A stretch of 64,000 nucleotides of DNA from Methylobacterium soli (GCF_008806385.1 NZ_VZZK01000025.1:1-64000), one strand, 5' to 3'. Shown: positions 45,131-53,423, counted from the first letter of the stretch. Notes: a model not told the origin generated them from the sequence alone. Translations and numbers: made by a program.

Positions 45131-45734
45131 CGGCACCTTCGGGATCTCCCCCGCCGCGAAGGCTTCGAGGTTCACCGTGAGCTCGTCCGTGTCGAAGCGG
45201 ACCGGCACGTCGAAGGCGAAGCCCGCCGTGATCAGGGCGCCCGGCGGCGGTGCGGCCACGAAGGTGACCAGCCCGGTGGCGGCCTCGCAGGTGAAGCGGG
45301 CGCGCGCCACCTCGACGCCCCCGACCGCGATCCGCACGCTCTCGGCCACCGGCTTGGCGATGGCGCGCCGGGCCGCTGCCATAGGTCTTGGCCAGCGCGA
45401 ACACGCGCGTCGCGCCGTCGCCCGTCCCGAGGTCCTGGTCGGTCGGGCTCGGCGCGAGCCCCGGCGGGCCGGAGCGGAAATCGACCCGGTCGCGGTAGCG
45501 GAAGCCGTAGAGGCGCCCGCGCCGCTCCTCGAAGAAGCTCACGACGGCGTGGAGCGCGTCGAGGCTGCGGATGCCGAAGCCCGCATCGTAGCGGCGGCGC
45601 GAATCCGCCCAGCGGCTGTTGCGGTGCTCGCGGCCCGAGGCCAGCGTGACGATCTCGGTGAGCCGGCTCGGGCCGCCGCTGCCGCGCAGGCTGACGTCGA
45701 GCGGGAAGCGCACCTCGTGGAAATCGGCGGACAT
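45110..45734 (-). pseudogene. Frameshifted GTA distal tail protein (gp12, DUF2460)
   Basis: The first frame, from ATG at 45734, reads DUF2460 sequence (FHEVRFPLDVSLRGSGGPSR, RRRYDAGFGIRSLDALHAVV, FFEERRGRLYGFRYRDRVDF, TRVFALAKTYGSG) and then turns to Arg/Gly-rich nonsense. The family's C-terminal part (AIAKPVAESVRIAVGGVEVA, LITAGFAFDVPVRFDTDELT, IPKVPLIEILP) continues in the +1 frame from about 45380 to 45110. The shift lies in a GC-rich stretch at about 45355-45385. Either the gene is broken, or the shift is a sequencing error or a recoding event. Confidence 0.85.
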
Positions 45735-45758
45735 TCAGGGCTCCTGCGGATCGAGGCC

Positions 45759-46337
45759 TCAGAGGGCGCGCTGCCCGCGCGCCACCGCGCGGGCGAGGCT
45801 CGCGGCGACCTGCGCCTCGGAGCGGCGGAAGCCCGTGAGGTCGGGCGTCGCGATGTTGACGGTGACGGAGACCGGGCGCCCGCCGCTGCCCGCCGCCACG
45901 CCGAGGCGGCCGTCGCTGCCGCGGCGCAGGGGCAGGATCGCCTCGGGCCCGGCCTCGCCCATCAGGCCGGTGCCGCCCTGCATCGGGAAATAGGTGGGCG
46001 CGGCCACGATCCCGCCCTCCGCGAACGGCCGCACCCGGCCGTTCCCGATCACGCCGCCGCGCGCGAAGGCCGTCTCGTCGCCGAGGGCGGTGGTGCTCAG
46101 GAGGCCGTTGACGAGGCTCGTGATGCCCTGCTTCACCGGTCTCAGGGCGGCCTTGACGGCGAGCCCGGCGAGCTTGGTGCCGAGGGAGCCGAGCACGCTT
46201 TCCAGCTGGCGCCCGGCCCCGAGATTGCGCGTCAGCGCCCCCGACAGGCTCTGCCCGAACTTCTGGGCCAGGCGGTCGAGGGTATCGAGCTGCTTGATGC
46301 GCGTCGCGTTGGCGCGGTCGAGTTCGGTCTCGGGCAT
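45759..46337 (-). CDS. GTA tape measure protein (gp11)
   Basis: The 192-residue protein matches the short tape-measure proteins of GTAs: LAQKFGQSLSGALTRNLGAG, ALRPVKQGITSLVNGLL, the glycine-rich FARGGVIGNGRVRPFAEGG and GLMGEAGPEAILPLRRG. It sets tail length, consistent with the short GTA tail. It has its own ATG and lies 24 bp upstream of gp12 in transcription order. Confidence 0.88.
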   Translation of the reverse strand: MPETELDRANATRIKQLDTLDRLAQKFGQSLSGALTRNLGAGRQLESVLGSLGTKLAGLAVKAALRPVKQGITSLVNGLLSTTALGDETAFARGGVIGNGRVRPFAEGGIVAAPTYFPMQGGTGLMGEAGPEAILPLRRGSDGRLGVAAGSGGRPVSVTVNIATPDLTGFRRSEAQVAASLARAVARGQRAL

Positions 46338-46403
46338 GGGGGGCTCCGGGTCGGGAGGGTGGTGGGAGGCGGCTGCGTCCCGACCGTCGCCGGGGGCGGC
46401 TGC

Positions 46404-46586
46404 TCAGCCGTCCGGGAACGCCGCGAGGAGGCGCGCGAGATCGGCCCGGCGGAGCGGGTCGCGGGGCCGGCCGGCGCCGGCGGCGCGGGCGAGTTCGCGG
46501 GGCGTCGCGGCCCAGAAGACCGGGGGCGGCCAGCGCAGGATGTGCAGGCCGAGGCTCAGCGCGTCGTCCCACGGGAAGGCGGGGAT
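46404..46586 (-). CDS. GTA tail assembly chaperone (gp10.1-like), no start codon seen
   Basis: A 60-residue frame reads IPAFPWDDALSLGLHILRWP, PPVFWAATPRELARAAGAGR, then LRRADLARLLAAFPDG, which matches the small tail chaperone following gp10 in GTA clusters. No ATG, GTG or TTG exists in frame before the conserved part for at least 100 bp. The frame is -1 relative to gp10, which overlaps it, so a gp10-gp10.1 frameshift product is possible; the start listed is only where conserved sequence begins. Confidence 0.65.
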   Translation of the reverse strand: MPAFPWDDALSLGLHILRWPPPVFWAATPRELARAAGAGRPRDPLRRADLARLLAAFPDG

Positions 46587-46939
46587 CGCTCCCGGCTCGG
46601 GGCCTCCCGTGGCCCGCGAGGGTCCGGGTCGGGATCCCCGAAGGCCGCCACCAGCACGGCGCCGAGCGCCTCCGTCACCGCCTCGAGGCCGCCCGCGAGG
46701 GGCAGCCGCGCGACGGCCGCGTCGGCGAGATCGTGCCCGCCGCCGCGCAGCGCCGCGCCGAGCAGCGCGATCAGGTCGCGGCTCGCGAGCCGGCCGCCCG
46801 CGAAGCGCTCGGCGAGGCCGACGAGGTCGCCGGCGCCGAGCGCGTCCTCCAGTTCGGCGAGCGCCCCGAGGGTGAGGCAGAGGGTGTAGCGGGTCTCCCC
46901 GAGGGCGAGGGGCACCTCGCCGCGCCTGTGGTTGGCCAT
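46556..46939 (-). CDS. GTA tail chaperone (gp10, Phage_TAC_11 type)
   Basis: The 127-residue protein has the GTA_gp10 pattern MANHRRGEVPLALGETRYTL, LTLGALAELEDALGAGDLVG, RLASRDLIALLGAALRGGGH. Its last ~25 residues (PDPDPRGPREAP onward) look like out-of-family sequence that reads through the region where gp10.1 should begin, in another frame. Confidence 0.85.
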   Translation of the reverse strand: MANHRRGEVPLALGETRYTLCLTLGALAELEDALGAGDLVGLAERFAGGRLASRDLIALLGAALRGGGHDLADAAVARLPLAGGLEAVTEALGAVLVAAFGDPDPDPRGPREAPSRERSPPSRGTTR

Positions 46940-46941
46940 GC

Positions 46942-47352
46942 TCAGAGCGCCGTGAAGGCGAGGGCGCCAGCGGATTCGAGGGACATGTCGAAGGTCACCT
47001 CGCCCGCATGCTCGCCGCGATATTCGAGGCTGACGATCTGGAACGGCCCCTCGATGCTGCCGAAGGCCAGCACCACCACCTGGAAGGTCTCGATCACGCC
47101 CTCGAAGAAGAGTTGGCGCAGGCGCAGATCCGAGGCCTCGTCCCGGAACACGCCCGAGCCCGAGAGGGCGGCGCGGCGGACGCCAGCGCCTGCCAGCAAT
47201 TCCCGCCAGCGCCCGGCGGAATCCGCGTTGGTGACGTCGACGGCCTCGGCGTTGAGGGCGATTTGGCGCGCGCGCAGGCCAGCGACGGCGGTGAAGCCGC
47301 CGCGTCCGTCGCCGGCCTTGATGAGCAGGTCCTTGCCTTTCTGGGCGGTCAT
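46942..47352 (-). CDS. GTA major tail tube protein (gp9)
   Basis: The 136-residue protein is a TP901-1/RcGTA-type major tail protein: GKDLLIKAGDGRGGFTAVAG, VDVTNADSAGRWRELLAGAG, VRRAALSGSGVFRD, ISLEYRGEHAGEVTFDMSLE-like end. It forms the tail tube. Only 2 bp separate it from gp10. Confidence 0.92.
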   Translation of the reverse strand: MTAQKGKDLLIKAGDGRGGFTAVAGLRARQIALNAEAVDVTNADSAGRWRELLAGAGVRRAALSGSGVFRDEASDLRLRQLFFEGVIETFQVVVLAFGSIEGPFQIVSLEYRGEHAGEVTFDMSLESAGALAFTAL

Positions 47353-47370
47353 GTCGGGCTCCGGTGGCGA

Positions 47371-48090
47371 TCAGGCGGTCTCGGTGACGGCCTGGAGGGT
47401 CAGGGTGGCGCGCGCCTCGCCGCTCAGCGGGTCGCGGGTCGCGGCGAGCGCCAGGACGCGGCAGGTCACGAGGGCGTGGCCCGTCAGCACGAGGTCGGTG
47501 CCGGTGAGAAGCGCGGCCATGCGGGCCGCCGTGTCGAGGGCGGTCCGGCTCGATCCGGGCTTCGCGAAGACCACGAGGGCGAGGGTGTGGGCCTGGCGCT
47601 CCGCCCCGTCCACGGAGGCGTCGCGGATCTCGGCATCGCCGAACATCGCGTAGACCGGGAGGGAGCCCCGCGGCGGCTCGTCGTGGAGGCGCAGGCTCCC
47701 CAGAGCCGCCACCTCGAGCCCGTCGCCGCGCAGCTGCACGCGGCCCGGCGCGAGGTCGGTGACGCCGCCATCCCGCCCCGCGAGGCCGGCGCGCAGGAGG
47801 CCCGTCACGGGGCTCAGCGGCAGCGGGAGGTCGCCCGGCGGCCAATCCGCCAGGCTGAGGCGGAAGCGGCCCGGCACCAGGATGCGGCGCGTCTCCTGCT
47901 CCAGCGCGACCCGGGCCGCCGCGATCAGGGCCGCGATCAGGCCGTCCTCGGCGCCGCCATCGTCGGGGTCGAGGCGCAGATAGGCCCGCATCTCGGCCAG
48001 CGTGACCGGCTCGACGCTCGGCGCCTCGACGCGTATCGGGGTCATGACTATCGGGGACATGCCTATTGGGGTCATGCCTATCGGGGTCAT
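47371..48090 (-). CDS. Fusion of GTA adaptor (gp6) N-terminus with tail terminator (gp8, DUF3168)
   Basis: This 239-residue ORF joins two structural genes. Residues ~20-110 are the head-tail connector: VEPVTLAEMRAYLRLDPDDG, EDGLIAALIAAARVALEQET, RRILVPGRFRLSLADWPPGD. From about residue 128 it is DUF3168 tail terminator: RLHDEPPRGSLPVYAMFGDA, EIRDASVDGAERQAHTLALV, LTLQAVTETA. The adaptor C-terminus, the whole stopper gene (gp7) and the terminator start are absent. Four in-frame MTPIG-like repeats at the N-terminus offer alternative ATG starts at 48090, 48075, 48060 and 48045; the first has GGAG upstream. Confidence 0.85.
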   Translation of the reverse strand: MTPIGMTPIGMSPIVMTPIRVEAPSVEPVTLAEMRAYLRLDPDDGGAEDGLIAALIAAARVALEQETRRILVPGRFRLSLADWPPGDLPLPLSPVTGLLRAGLAGRDGGVTDLAPGRVQLRGDGLEVAALGSLRLHDEPPRGSLPVYAMFGDAEIRDASVDGAERQAHTLALVVFAKPGSSRTALDTAARMAALLTGTDLVLTGHALVTCRVLALAATRDPLSGEARATLTLQAVTETA

Positions 48091-48093
48091 GGC
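48034..48093. repeat. Four tandem copies of a 15-bp unit containing start codons
   Basis: Units at 48034, 48049, 48064 and 48079 are of the form TATCGGGGTCATGCC. On the minus strand each provides an ATG followed by ACCCCGATA, giving the MTPIG repeats of the gp6-gp8 fusion. The unit is a multiple of three, so copy changes keep the frame. Confidence 0.8.
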
Positions 48094-48131
48094 GGGTCTC
48101 CGGTCTCGCCGCGGGGCAAGGAGGGGGTGTG

Positions 48132-48881
48132 ATGGTGGCTGATCGTGGCGGCGGCCTTCGCGGGATCGCGGCGGGCCTCGTTCTCGCCCTCGGTCTCGCC
48201 GGGCCGGCGCGCGCCGTGATCGGCGGGCGCGCGGCGCCGGAGGCTTCGGGCACTAGCGTGATGGTCCTGTCCTCGGATGGCGGCGTCTGCAGCGCCGTGG
48301 TGCTCGCCCCCGACACGGTGCTGACGGCGGGCCATTGCGCCGCCGGCCGGGCCGAGCACCGGGTGCATTTTCGCGACGAGGCCGGGCAGCCGGTGCTGGT
48401 TGATCTCGCCGCCCGAACGGTGCATCCGGGCTACGACGCGGGCGCCATCGCGGGGCGGCGCCGCTCGATCGACCTCGCGCTCCTGCGCACCGCCACGCCC
48501 CTGCCGCCGCGCTTCCGCGCCGCCGCGCTCAGTCCCGCCCTGCCGCGGGCCGGCGAGAGCCTGACCCTCGCGGGCTACGGCGTGGCGCGGCCCGGCGAGG
48601 CGCGCAGCACCGGCACCTTCCGCTCCGTCGAACTGCCCGTCGTGGAGCCCTACGGCCCGAGCCGCATCCTGGTCTGGCTGAAGCCCGGGAAGGGCCCGGC
48701 CGGGGCCTGCCAGGGCGATTCCGGCGGCCCCATCGCGGGCCCGGGCGGAGCCGTCCTCGCGGTCTCGGCCTGGGTCGGGGGCGCCTGCGGGGCGATCTCG
48801 CAGGGCGTCCTGCTCGGCCCGCAGCGCGACTGGATCGACCGGACCCTCGCGGGCTGGGGCCGCGCGGCATCCTGGGAGTGA
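48132..48881 (+). CDS. Secreted trypsin-like serine protease 1
   Basis: The 249-residue S1-family protease has a signal peptide (GIAAGLVLALGLAGPARAVI) and the triad: His in VLTAGHCAAG, Asp in RRSIDLALLRT, Ser in CQGDSGGPIAGPGG. A strong AAGGAGGGGG ribosome site precedes the ATG at 48132. It lies on the plus strand within the GTA cluster, divergent from the gp6-gp8 fusion. Its substrate is unknown. Confidence 0.88.
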   Translation: MVADRGGGLRGIAAGLVLALGLAGPARAVIGGRAAPEASGTSVMVLSSDGGVCSAVVLAPDTVLTAGHCAAGRAEHRVHFRDEAGQPVLVDLAARTVHPGYDAGAIAGRRRSIDLALLRTATPLPPRFRAAALSPALPRAGESLTLAGYGVARPGEARSTGTFRSVELPVVEPYGPSRILVWLKPGKGPAGACQGDSGGPIAGPGGAVLAVSAWVGGACGAISQGVLLGPQRDWIDRTLAGWGRAASWE

Positions 48882-48957
48882 GCCCGCGCGTTTGCAGGAA
48901 GCGGCTTGGCCCGTGATGGCGCGGACGGGCCGGGCGGGCTCCGGCGTCGGCGGCCTG

Positions 48958-48987
48958 TTCCCGGACTCCAAGTTCCCGGACTCCAAG
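48958..48987. repeat. 15-bp direct duplication upstream of protease 2
   Basis: TTCCCGGACTCCAAG occurs twice back to back at 48958-48972 and 48973-48987, in the 196-bp gap between the two plus-strand proteases. Confidence 0.6.
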
Positions 48988-49077
48988 TTGTGGAACCAGA
49001 GCTTGGCCGGCCCATTGCCTTACGCTACGCTCGATTGGCCTTCGTCCCCGGTGTGCACCCGGTTGCGGGAGAGACTG

Positions 49078-49947
49078 ATGTTCGCGATCCCCCTCCGCAC
49101 GGCGTGCCTCGCCGTCCTCCTGGGCCTTGGCCTCGCGCCGCTGCCGGCCGCGGCGGTGATCCAGGGGCAGGTCTCGCGCGACCCGAACGGCCTGCGCGCC
49201 TCGGTGGTGCGCATCGAGAGCACGCAGGGCGAGATCTGCTCGGGCACCCTGATCGCCCCCGACCTCGTGCTGACGGCGGCCCATTGCGTGATGCACCGGG
49301 CGGGCTACAGCGTGATCGCGGTCGACCGCAGCTTCCGCCAGCACCGCATCGGCACGGTGGCGGCCTCGATGCACCCCGATTTCGTGCCCGGCACCACGCC
49401 GGAGGACCAGCCCGGCGTCGATCTCGCGCTGATCAAGCTCGCCCAGCCGATGGGGGCCGATTTCCAGCCCCTCGATCCCCGCGGCGGCGGCGGCATCGCG
49501 ACGGGCGAGAGCGTCGAGATCGCGGGGTTCGGGGTCGTGGCCGAGAACCGGCGCAACACCGCCCGCACCCTGCGGGAGGCCCATCTCGTCTCGATCGGCT
49601 CGCTGCAGGTCGCCAACCGGGTCACCGTGGTGACGGACCGGCGCCGCCTCGCCGAGACCGCGGGCGCGGGCGCTTGCCTGGGGGATTCCGGCGGCCCGAT
49701 CCTGCGCGGCGGCCCCGGCGGCTACCAGATCGTCGGCGTGGTGAGCTGGTCGAGCGGCGCCATGCAGCAGAGCGCCCGCCATCGCACCGCCTGCGGCGGC
49801 TTCACCGCCGTGACGCCGATCGGCGAGCATGCGAGCTGGATCAGCTCCCGCGCGGCCGAGCTCGCCCAGATGCAGGTCGGCGAAGCGCTGCCCGCCAACC
49901 GCCGCAACCGCTCGGACTGGATGGCGCGGCCGGGCCGGCGGAACTAG
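49078..49947 (+). CDS. Secreted trypsin-like serine protease 2
   Basis: The 289-residue S1-family protease has a signal peptide (TACLAVLLGLGLAPLPAAAV), His in VLTAAHCVMHR, Asp in GVDLALIKLAQP and Ser in CLGDSGGPILRGG. It starts IQGQVSRDPNGLRASVVRIE after cleavage. It follows protease 1 on the same strand and differs from it throughout, so it is an old paralogue and not a recent copy. The C-terminus has an additional basic tail. Confidence 0.88.
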   Translation: MFAIPLRTACLAVLLGLGLAPLPAAAVIQGQVSRDPNGLRASVVRIESTQGEICSGTLIAPDLVLTAAHCVMHRAGYSVIAVDRSFRQHRIGTVAASMHPDFVPGTTPEDQPGVDLALIKLAQPMGADFQPLDPRGGGGIATGESVEIAGFGVVAENRRNTARTLREAHLVSIGSLQVANRVTVVTDRRRLAETAGAGACLGDSGGPILRGGPGGYQIVGVVSWSSGAMQQSARHRTACGGFTAVTPIGEHASWISSRAAELAQMQVGEALPANRRNRSDWMARPGRRN

Positions 49948-50008
49948 CGCGCCGCAGCGGGGGGCGCCGTCCGTCCCGGGGGCGAGGGATGCCGGTGGCG
50001 CTCCGCGC

Positions 50009-50254
50009 TCAGTAGGCCTTGGCGGGCCCGGTCACCTGAACCTCGACGTCGAAATCGCGAAAATGATCCGGTAACTCGCGGGCGGCGGACGACGATTGCA
50101 CGAAGACCTTCACGGCCCAATCGTCGCCGCTCTGGTTAAGGCCGAGCCCGACGGAGCGGTCGGCGCGGCCGCTGGCATACAGGGAGGTGAAGGCGTCCTT
50201 GGCCTCCATGGCGGCTGGGCGCGACGCCAGAAGCTTGTCTCGCTGGTCACCCAT
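50009..50254 (-). CDS. 81-aa protein resembling a protease pro-domain
   Basis: The product contains VGLGLNQSGDDWAVKVFVQS and ELPDHFRDFDVEVQVTGPAK, a beta-alpha pattern like the domain found before the catalytic part of Nal1-like bacterial proteases (a VGxG strand, then VxVxV, then a VxVxxTG strand). The adjacent 365-aa protease carries a related segment (LIAVGIVKPKDQD, IVTGPVRR). It could act as a separate inhibitor or chaperone. It lies 11 bp downstream of that protease on the same strand. Confidence 0.55.
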   Translation of the reverse strand: MGDQRDKLLASRPAAMEAKDAFTSLYASGRADRSVGLGLNQSGDDWAVKVFVQSSSAARELPDHFRDFDVEVQVTGPAKAY

Positions 50255-50265
50255 GTTCGGCTCCT

Positions 50266-51363
50266 TCAGCCCCCGGCGTAGATGTCGATCTCGAGTGAAT
50301 CTAGGACAGTGTGGATCGGATTCGCATAGGTGATGCCACGCCCGTGACGTCCCCCGGTCTTGGTGCCCGCGAACAGCAGGGCGACCGGCCTTCCGTCCCG
50401 GGTGCAGATGAGCGAGCCGCTGTCTCCCCCTTTCGAGAAGGTCTCGTGGATGCCGGCGACCGCGACCTGCTGATTGAACAGGGCATATCTGGGTCTCGGC
50501 CCGCCTATCATCTGCACCTTGACGTTGTTCACGCCAATCGCCTCGACCGTACCTTCGGTGAATCCCGTGGTCCGTCCGACCTTCTGCACCGGAACGTCGT
50601 CGAAGATGAGTTCCTCGGGCTCGCCGATCGCCCAGGCTTTCGGGCTCGTCGAGAGGACATCCATCGTGCATCCGTCGCAGGCGATGCCCTCCGACAGGAG
50701 CGCGAAGGCGCAATCGACGAGATTGGAGGCGCCGGGCGCGAAGTCGATGGGCACGTATTCGTGAAGGGTCGCGACCTGGTTCAGCGTTCCGCGCCTCGGG
50801 CCGCAATCGACGCGTCCCGGCTGCAGCACGAGATCGCCCCGCAGGCCCTTGTTGGTATGGGCCAGCACGTGATTGTTCGACAGGATGCCGACGCCGCTGC
50901 CGTCACGGCTCACGCCGAAACATCCGATCGTGCCGACCGTGACCCGGTGATGACCCACTGACGCGCCCATGCGCAGCGGCCGGCAATGACCCGTGTTCGC
51001 GGGGGCCTGCCGGCGAACCGGCCCCGTGACGATGACGCGCGCCTCGTCGCCGGCGATGCGCTTGGCGGCCTCCACCACCGGATGGTGGATCAGCCGCCGG
51101 CGCTGGATAAAGATCCCGAGTTTGAGCCCATCGGTCGGTCGATCTTGGTCCTTCGGCTTCACGATGCCGACGGCGATCAGTTCCTTTGGGTCGAATTTCC
51201 TCTTTCGCCGCGCCTGGACGATGTCATCGTGGGCTTCGGTTCCCGGCGATGCTACGAAGACCGGCTGATCTTCTTCGTCGGACAGGGACGATGCGATCTC
51301 AGAATATTTGAAGGCCTTGAGAAAAACCTCCGCCTTGGCATTCTCGGCCCCGTCTAAATTCAT
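50266..51363 (-). CDS. Nal1-like trypsin-fold protease
   Basis: The 365-residue protein has an intact triad in a Nal1-like setting: His in GILSNNHVLAHTNKG, Asp in LVDCAFALL, Ser in SKGGDSGSLICTRDG. The N-terminal ~110 residues form a charged extension plus a pro-domain-like strand region. There is no signal peptide, so it is probably intracellular, unlike the two neighbouring proteases. Its GC content is visibly lower than the GTA genes and its upstream 190 bp is AT-rich, which suggests later acquisition. Confidence 0.8.
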   Translation of the reverse strand: MNLDGAENAKAEVFLKAFKYSEIASSLSDEEDQPVFVASPGTEAHDDIVQARRKRKFDPKELIAVGIVKPKDQDRPTDGLKLGIFIQRRRLIHHPVVEAAKRIAGDEARVIVTGPVRRQAPANTGHCRPLRMGASVGHHRVTVGTIGCFGVSRDGSGVGILSNNHVLAHTNKGLRGDLVLQPGRVDCGPRRGTLNQVATLHEYVPIDFAPGASNLVDCAFALLSEGIACDGCTMDVLSTSPKAWAIGEPEELIFDDVPVQKVGRTTGFTEGTVEAIGVNNVKVQMIGGPRPRYALFNQQVAVAGIHETFSKGGDSGSLICTRDGRPVALLFAGTKTGGRHGRGITYANPIHTVLDSLEIDIYAGG

Positions 51364-51554
51364 GATAATAAGTCCAGAAGCAAGTCAGGGCTTCGTCGTC
51401 GCGCCCATCAATTGGTTTATAATGGTGTTTGTTCCTGGAATAGAGTCTTATAGTCTGGAGGATCGGGATTTGTCCCCAAATTCCCGGCGGTGTGACGGGC
51501 GAGCCTCATCGTCGGGCGGGGCCCCCGGGGTGATCGCCCGGAGGCCCCGTCGCC

Positions 51555-52838
51555 TCAGGCGAGTTTCAGGAGCTTGATCGCCTCGTGGTCCTGCACGCCG
51601 CCGCCGACCCGCTTGGTGGTGTAGAACAGCACGTAGGGCTTGGCGGAATAGGGGTCGCGCAGCACCCGGAGGCCGGTCCGGTCCACCACGAGGTAGCCGC
51701 GGCGGAAGTCGCCGAAAGCCAGAGAGAGGCTGCCGGCGGCGGCGTCCGGCATCGCCTCGGCCTCGGTGACGGGGAAGCCGAGCAGCATCGCGGCCCGGTC
51801 CGCGGCGAGCGGCGGCTGCCAGAGGTAGTTGCCGTCCTGGTCCTTGAACTTGCGGATCGTGCTCTGCAGCCGCCGGTTCATCACGAAGCCGGCATTCTGG
51901 CGATAGCCGGCGCGCAGGGCGTAGACGAGGTCGTAGAGCACGTCGGCCGGGTTCTGGGCCGGAAAGGCGCCGGCCGCCCCGGTGGCGACGAACCCGATCT
52001 TGCCCGGCACCCAGGCGGCGTTCGCGACGGTGTCGTAGGTGAGGAAGCCCTTCGGGCGGCTCACCCCGTCGCCGCTGACGAAGGCGACGCCCTCCTGCTC
52101 GGAGAAGGCCGTCTCGACCTCGTCGGCGAGCCAGGCGTCGATATCCACCACGGCGTCGTCGAGGAGCGTCTGGGTCGCGGCCGGCATGGCGTAGAGCTCC
52201 ATGGCCGGGAATTTCAGCTCCGAGAGGACCGGCCCGTCGGTCTGGGGGCGGGGCGCGGTCTCGGCGACCCAGCCGGCCTGCGGCGCCCCGGTCGAGACCG
52301 CCCGCTTGTACTGGCCCCCCGAGATGGTGCGCTGGCCCGCGATGGCGCGGATCGGCGAGAGCAGGCTCAGGCGGCGCAGCACCTCGCGCTCGATCGTCGG
52401 CGGCACGAGGTAGCCGCCATCGGGGCCGGAACCCGCCGAGAGGGCCTTCGCCTCCAGCCGCTTCAGACCGGCGCTCTCGCCGGCCCGGACATAGAGGTCG
52501 AAGGCGGCCTTGTGCTCGGCGCCGATCCCGTCGCGGCGGGGCTCGGGGCCGCCGAGCGGCGGGCGGGCCCGGTCGAGGCTGAGGCGGTCGAGGCGGGTGC
52601 GCGCGGTGTCGAGCGCGGCGTCGATGCGGGCGAGCTTCTCCTCGGTGAGGACATCGCCCGAGAGGCGCCCCTCGAGCGCGGCCATGCGGGTGTCGTTCGT
52701 CTCCTTGAAGGCCTCGAAGGCGGTGGCGAGCTCGGCGAGCGCCGCCTTGGCCTCCCCCGGGGCCTCGCGCCCGGTGCCGGCCTTGTTCTCCAGGGCGGCG
52801 AGGGCGGATTTCGTCTCGATGGGGCTGTGCAGGGTCAT
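51555..52838 (-). CDS. GTA major capsid protein (gp5, HK97 fold)
   Basis: The 427-residue protein has a ~110-residue N-terminal coiled-coil scaffold (delta domain) and the HK97 fold (GGYLVPPTIEREVLRRLSLL, ISGGQYKRAVSTGAPQAGWV, FVSGDGVSRPKGFLTYDTVA, FRRGYLVVDRTGLRVLRDPY). The N-terminal domain is removed by the prohead protease in HK97-like particles. It is complete and lies 24 bp downstream of gp4. Confidence 0.93.
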   Translation of the reverse strand: MTLHSPIETKSALAALENKAGTGREAPGEAKAALAELATAFEAFKETNDTRMAALEGRLSGDVLTEEKLARIDAALDTARTRLDRLSLDRARPPLGGPEPRRDGIGAEHKAAFDLYVRAGESAGLKRLEAKALSAGSGPDGGYLVPPTIEREVLRRLSLLSPIRAIAGQRTISGGQYKRAVSTGAPQAGWVAETAPRPQTDGPVLSELKFPAMELYAMPAATQTLLDDAVVDIDAWLADEVETAFSEQEGVAFVSGDGVSRPKGFLTYDTVANAAWVPGKIGFVATGAAGAFPAQNPADVLYDLVYALRAGYRQNAGFVMNRRLQSTIRKFKDQDGNYLWQPPLAADRAAMLLGFPVTEAEAMPDAAAGSLSLAFGDFRRGYLVVDRTGLRVLRDPYSAKPYVLFYTTKRVGGGVQDHEAIKLLKLA

Positions 52839-52862
52839 GAAAACCTCGGGGCTGGGGCGGAA

Positions 52863-53423
52863 TCAGGCCCGCGCGGCCGGCCGCAGCCGGATCGCGGGGC
52901 GGTGGGCGGGCAAGGGCGCAGGGAAGGGCGCCGGGAGAGGGGCGAAGGGCGCTGCCCGGCGCGGCGCGAGGCGCCGGGCGACGGAGCGGATCTCGGCGGC
53001 GAGCGGGCCGGCGCCGGCGGGCGGGTCGGCCCGGGCGCCGGGCTGGAGCGGGAAGGTGACGAGGGAAATCTCCCAGAGGTCGATTGCCAGGAGCTGCCGG
53101 TAGCCCGCCCGGTCCGGCGCGGCGCTCTGGGTCCGGAAGCCGATCGAGAGCCCGTCGAGGCCGCCCTCGCGCATCAGCGCGTCGACCTCGCGGGCCCGCT
53201 GCACCGCGAGGTTCAGGCATCCCTCGACGAAGAGCCCGCGCGCATCCTCGCGCAGCGCGAGCCAGCGCCCGATCGGCTCGGCCGGGTCGTGCTGCCAGAG
53301 GAGGCGCACGCCCCCGGGCCCGCGCCGCGCCAGGCTCTCGGCGAAGGCGCCCCGCGCCACCACGTCGCGCCCGAGATCGGGCACGCCGAACAGGCTGGCA
53401 TAGCCGGTGAAATGGCCATCCAT
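52863..53423 (-). CDS. GTA prohead protease (gp4)
   Basis: The 186-residue protein matches HK97-family prohead proteases: FTGYASLFGVPDLGRDVVAR, VRLLWQHDPAEPIGRWLALR (catalytic His), and LSIGFRT (catalytic Ser). The last 50 residues are a Pro/Ala/Arg-rich tail. The ATG at 53423 is chosen since preceding codons are not family-like. Confidence 0.88.
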   Translation of the reverse strand: MDGHFTGYASLFGVPDLGRDVVARGAFAESLARRGPGGVRLLWQHDPAEPIGRWLALREDARGLFVEGCLNLAVQRAREVDALMREGGLDGLSIGFRTQSAAPDRAGYRQLLAIDLWEISLVTFPLQPGARADPPAGAGPLAAEIRSVARRLAPRRAAPFAPLPAPFPAPLPAHRPAIRLRPAARA

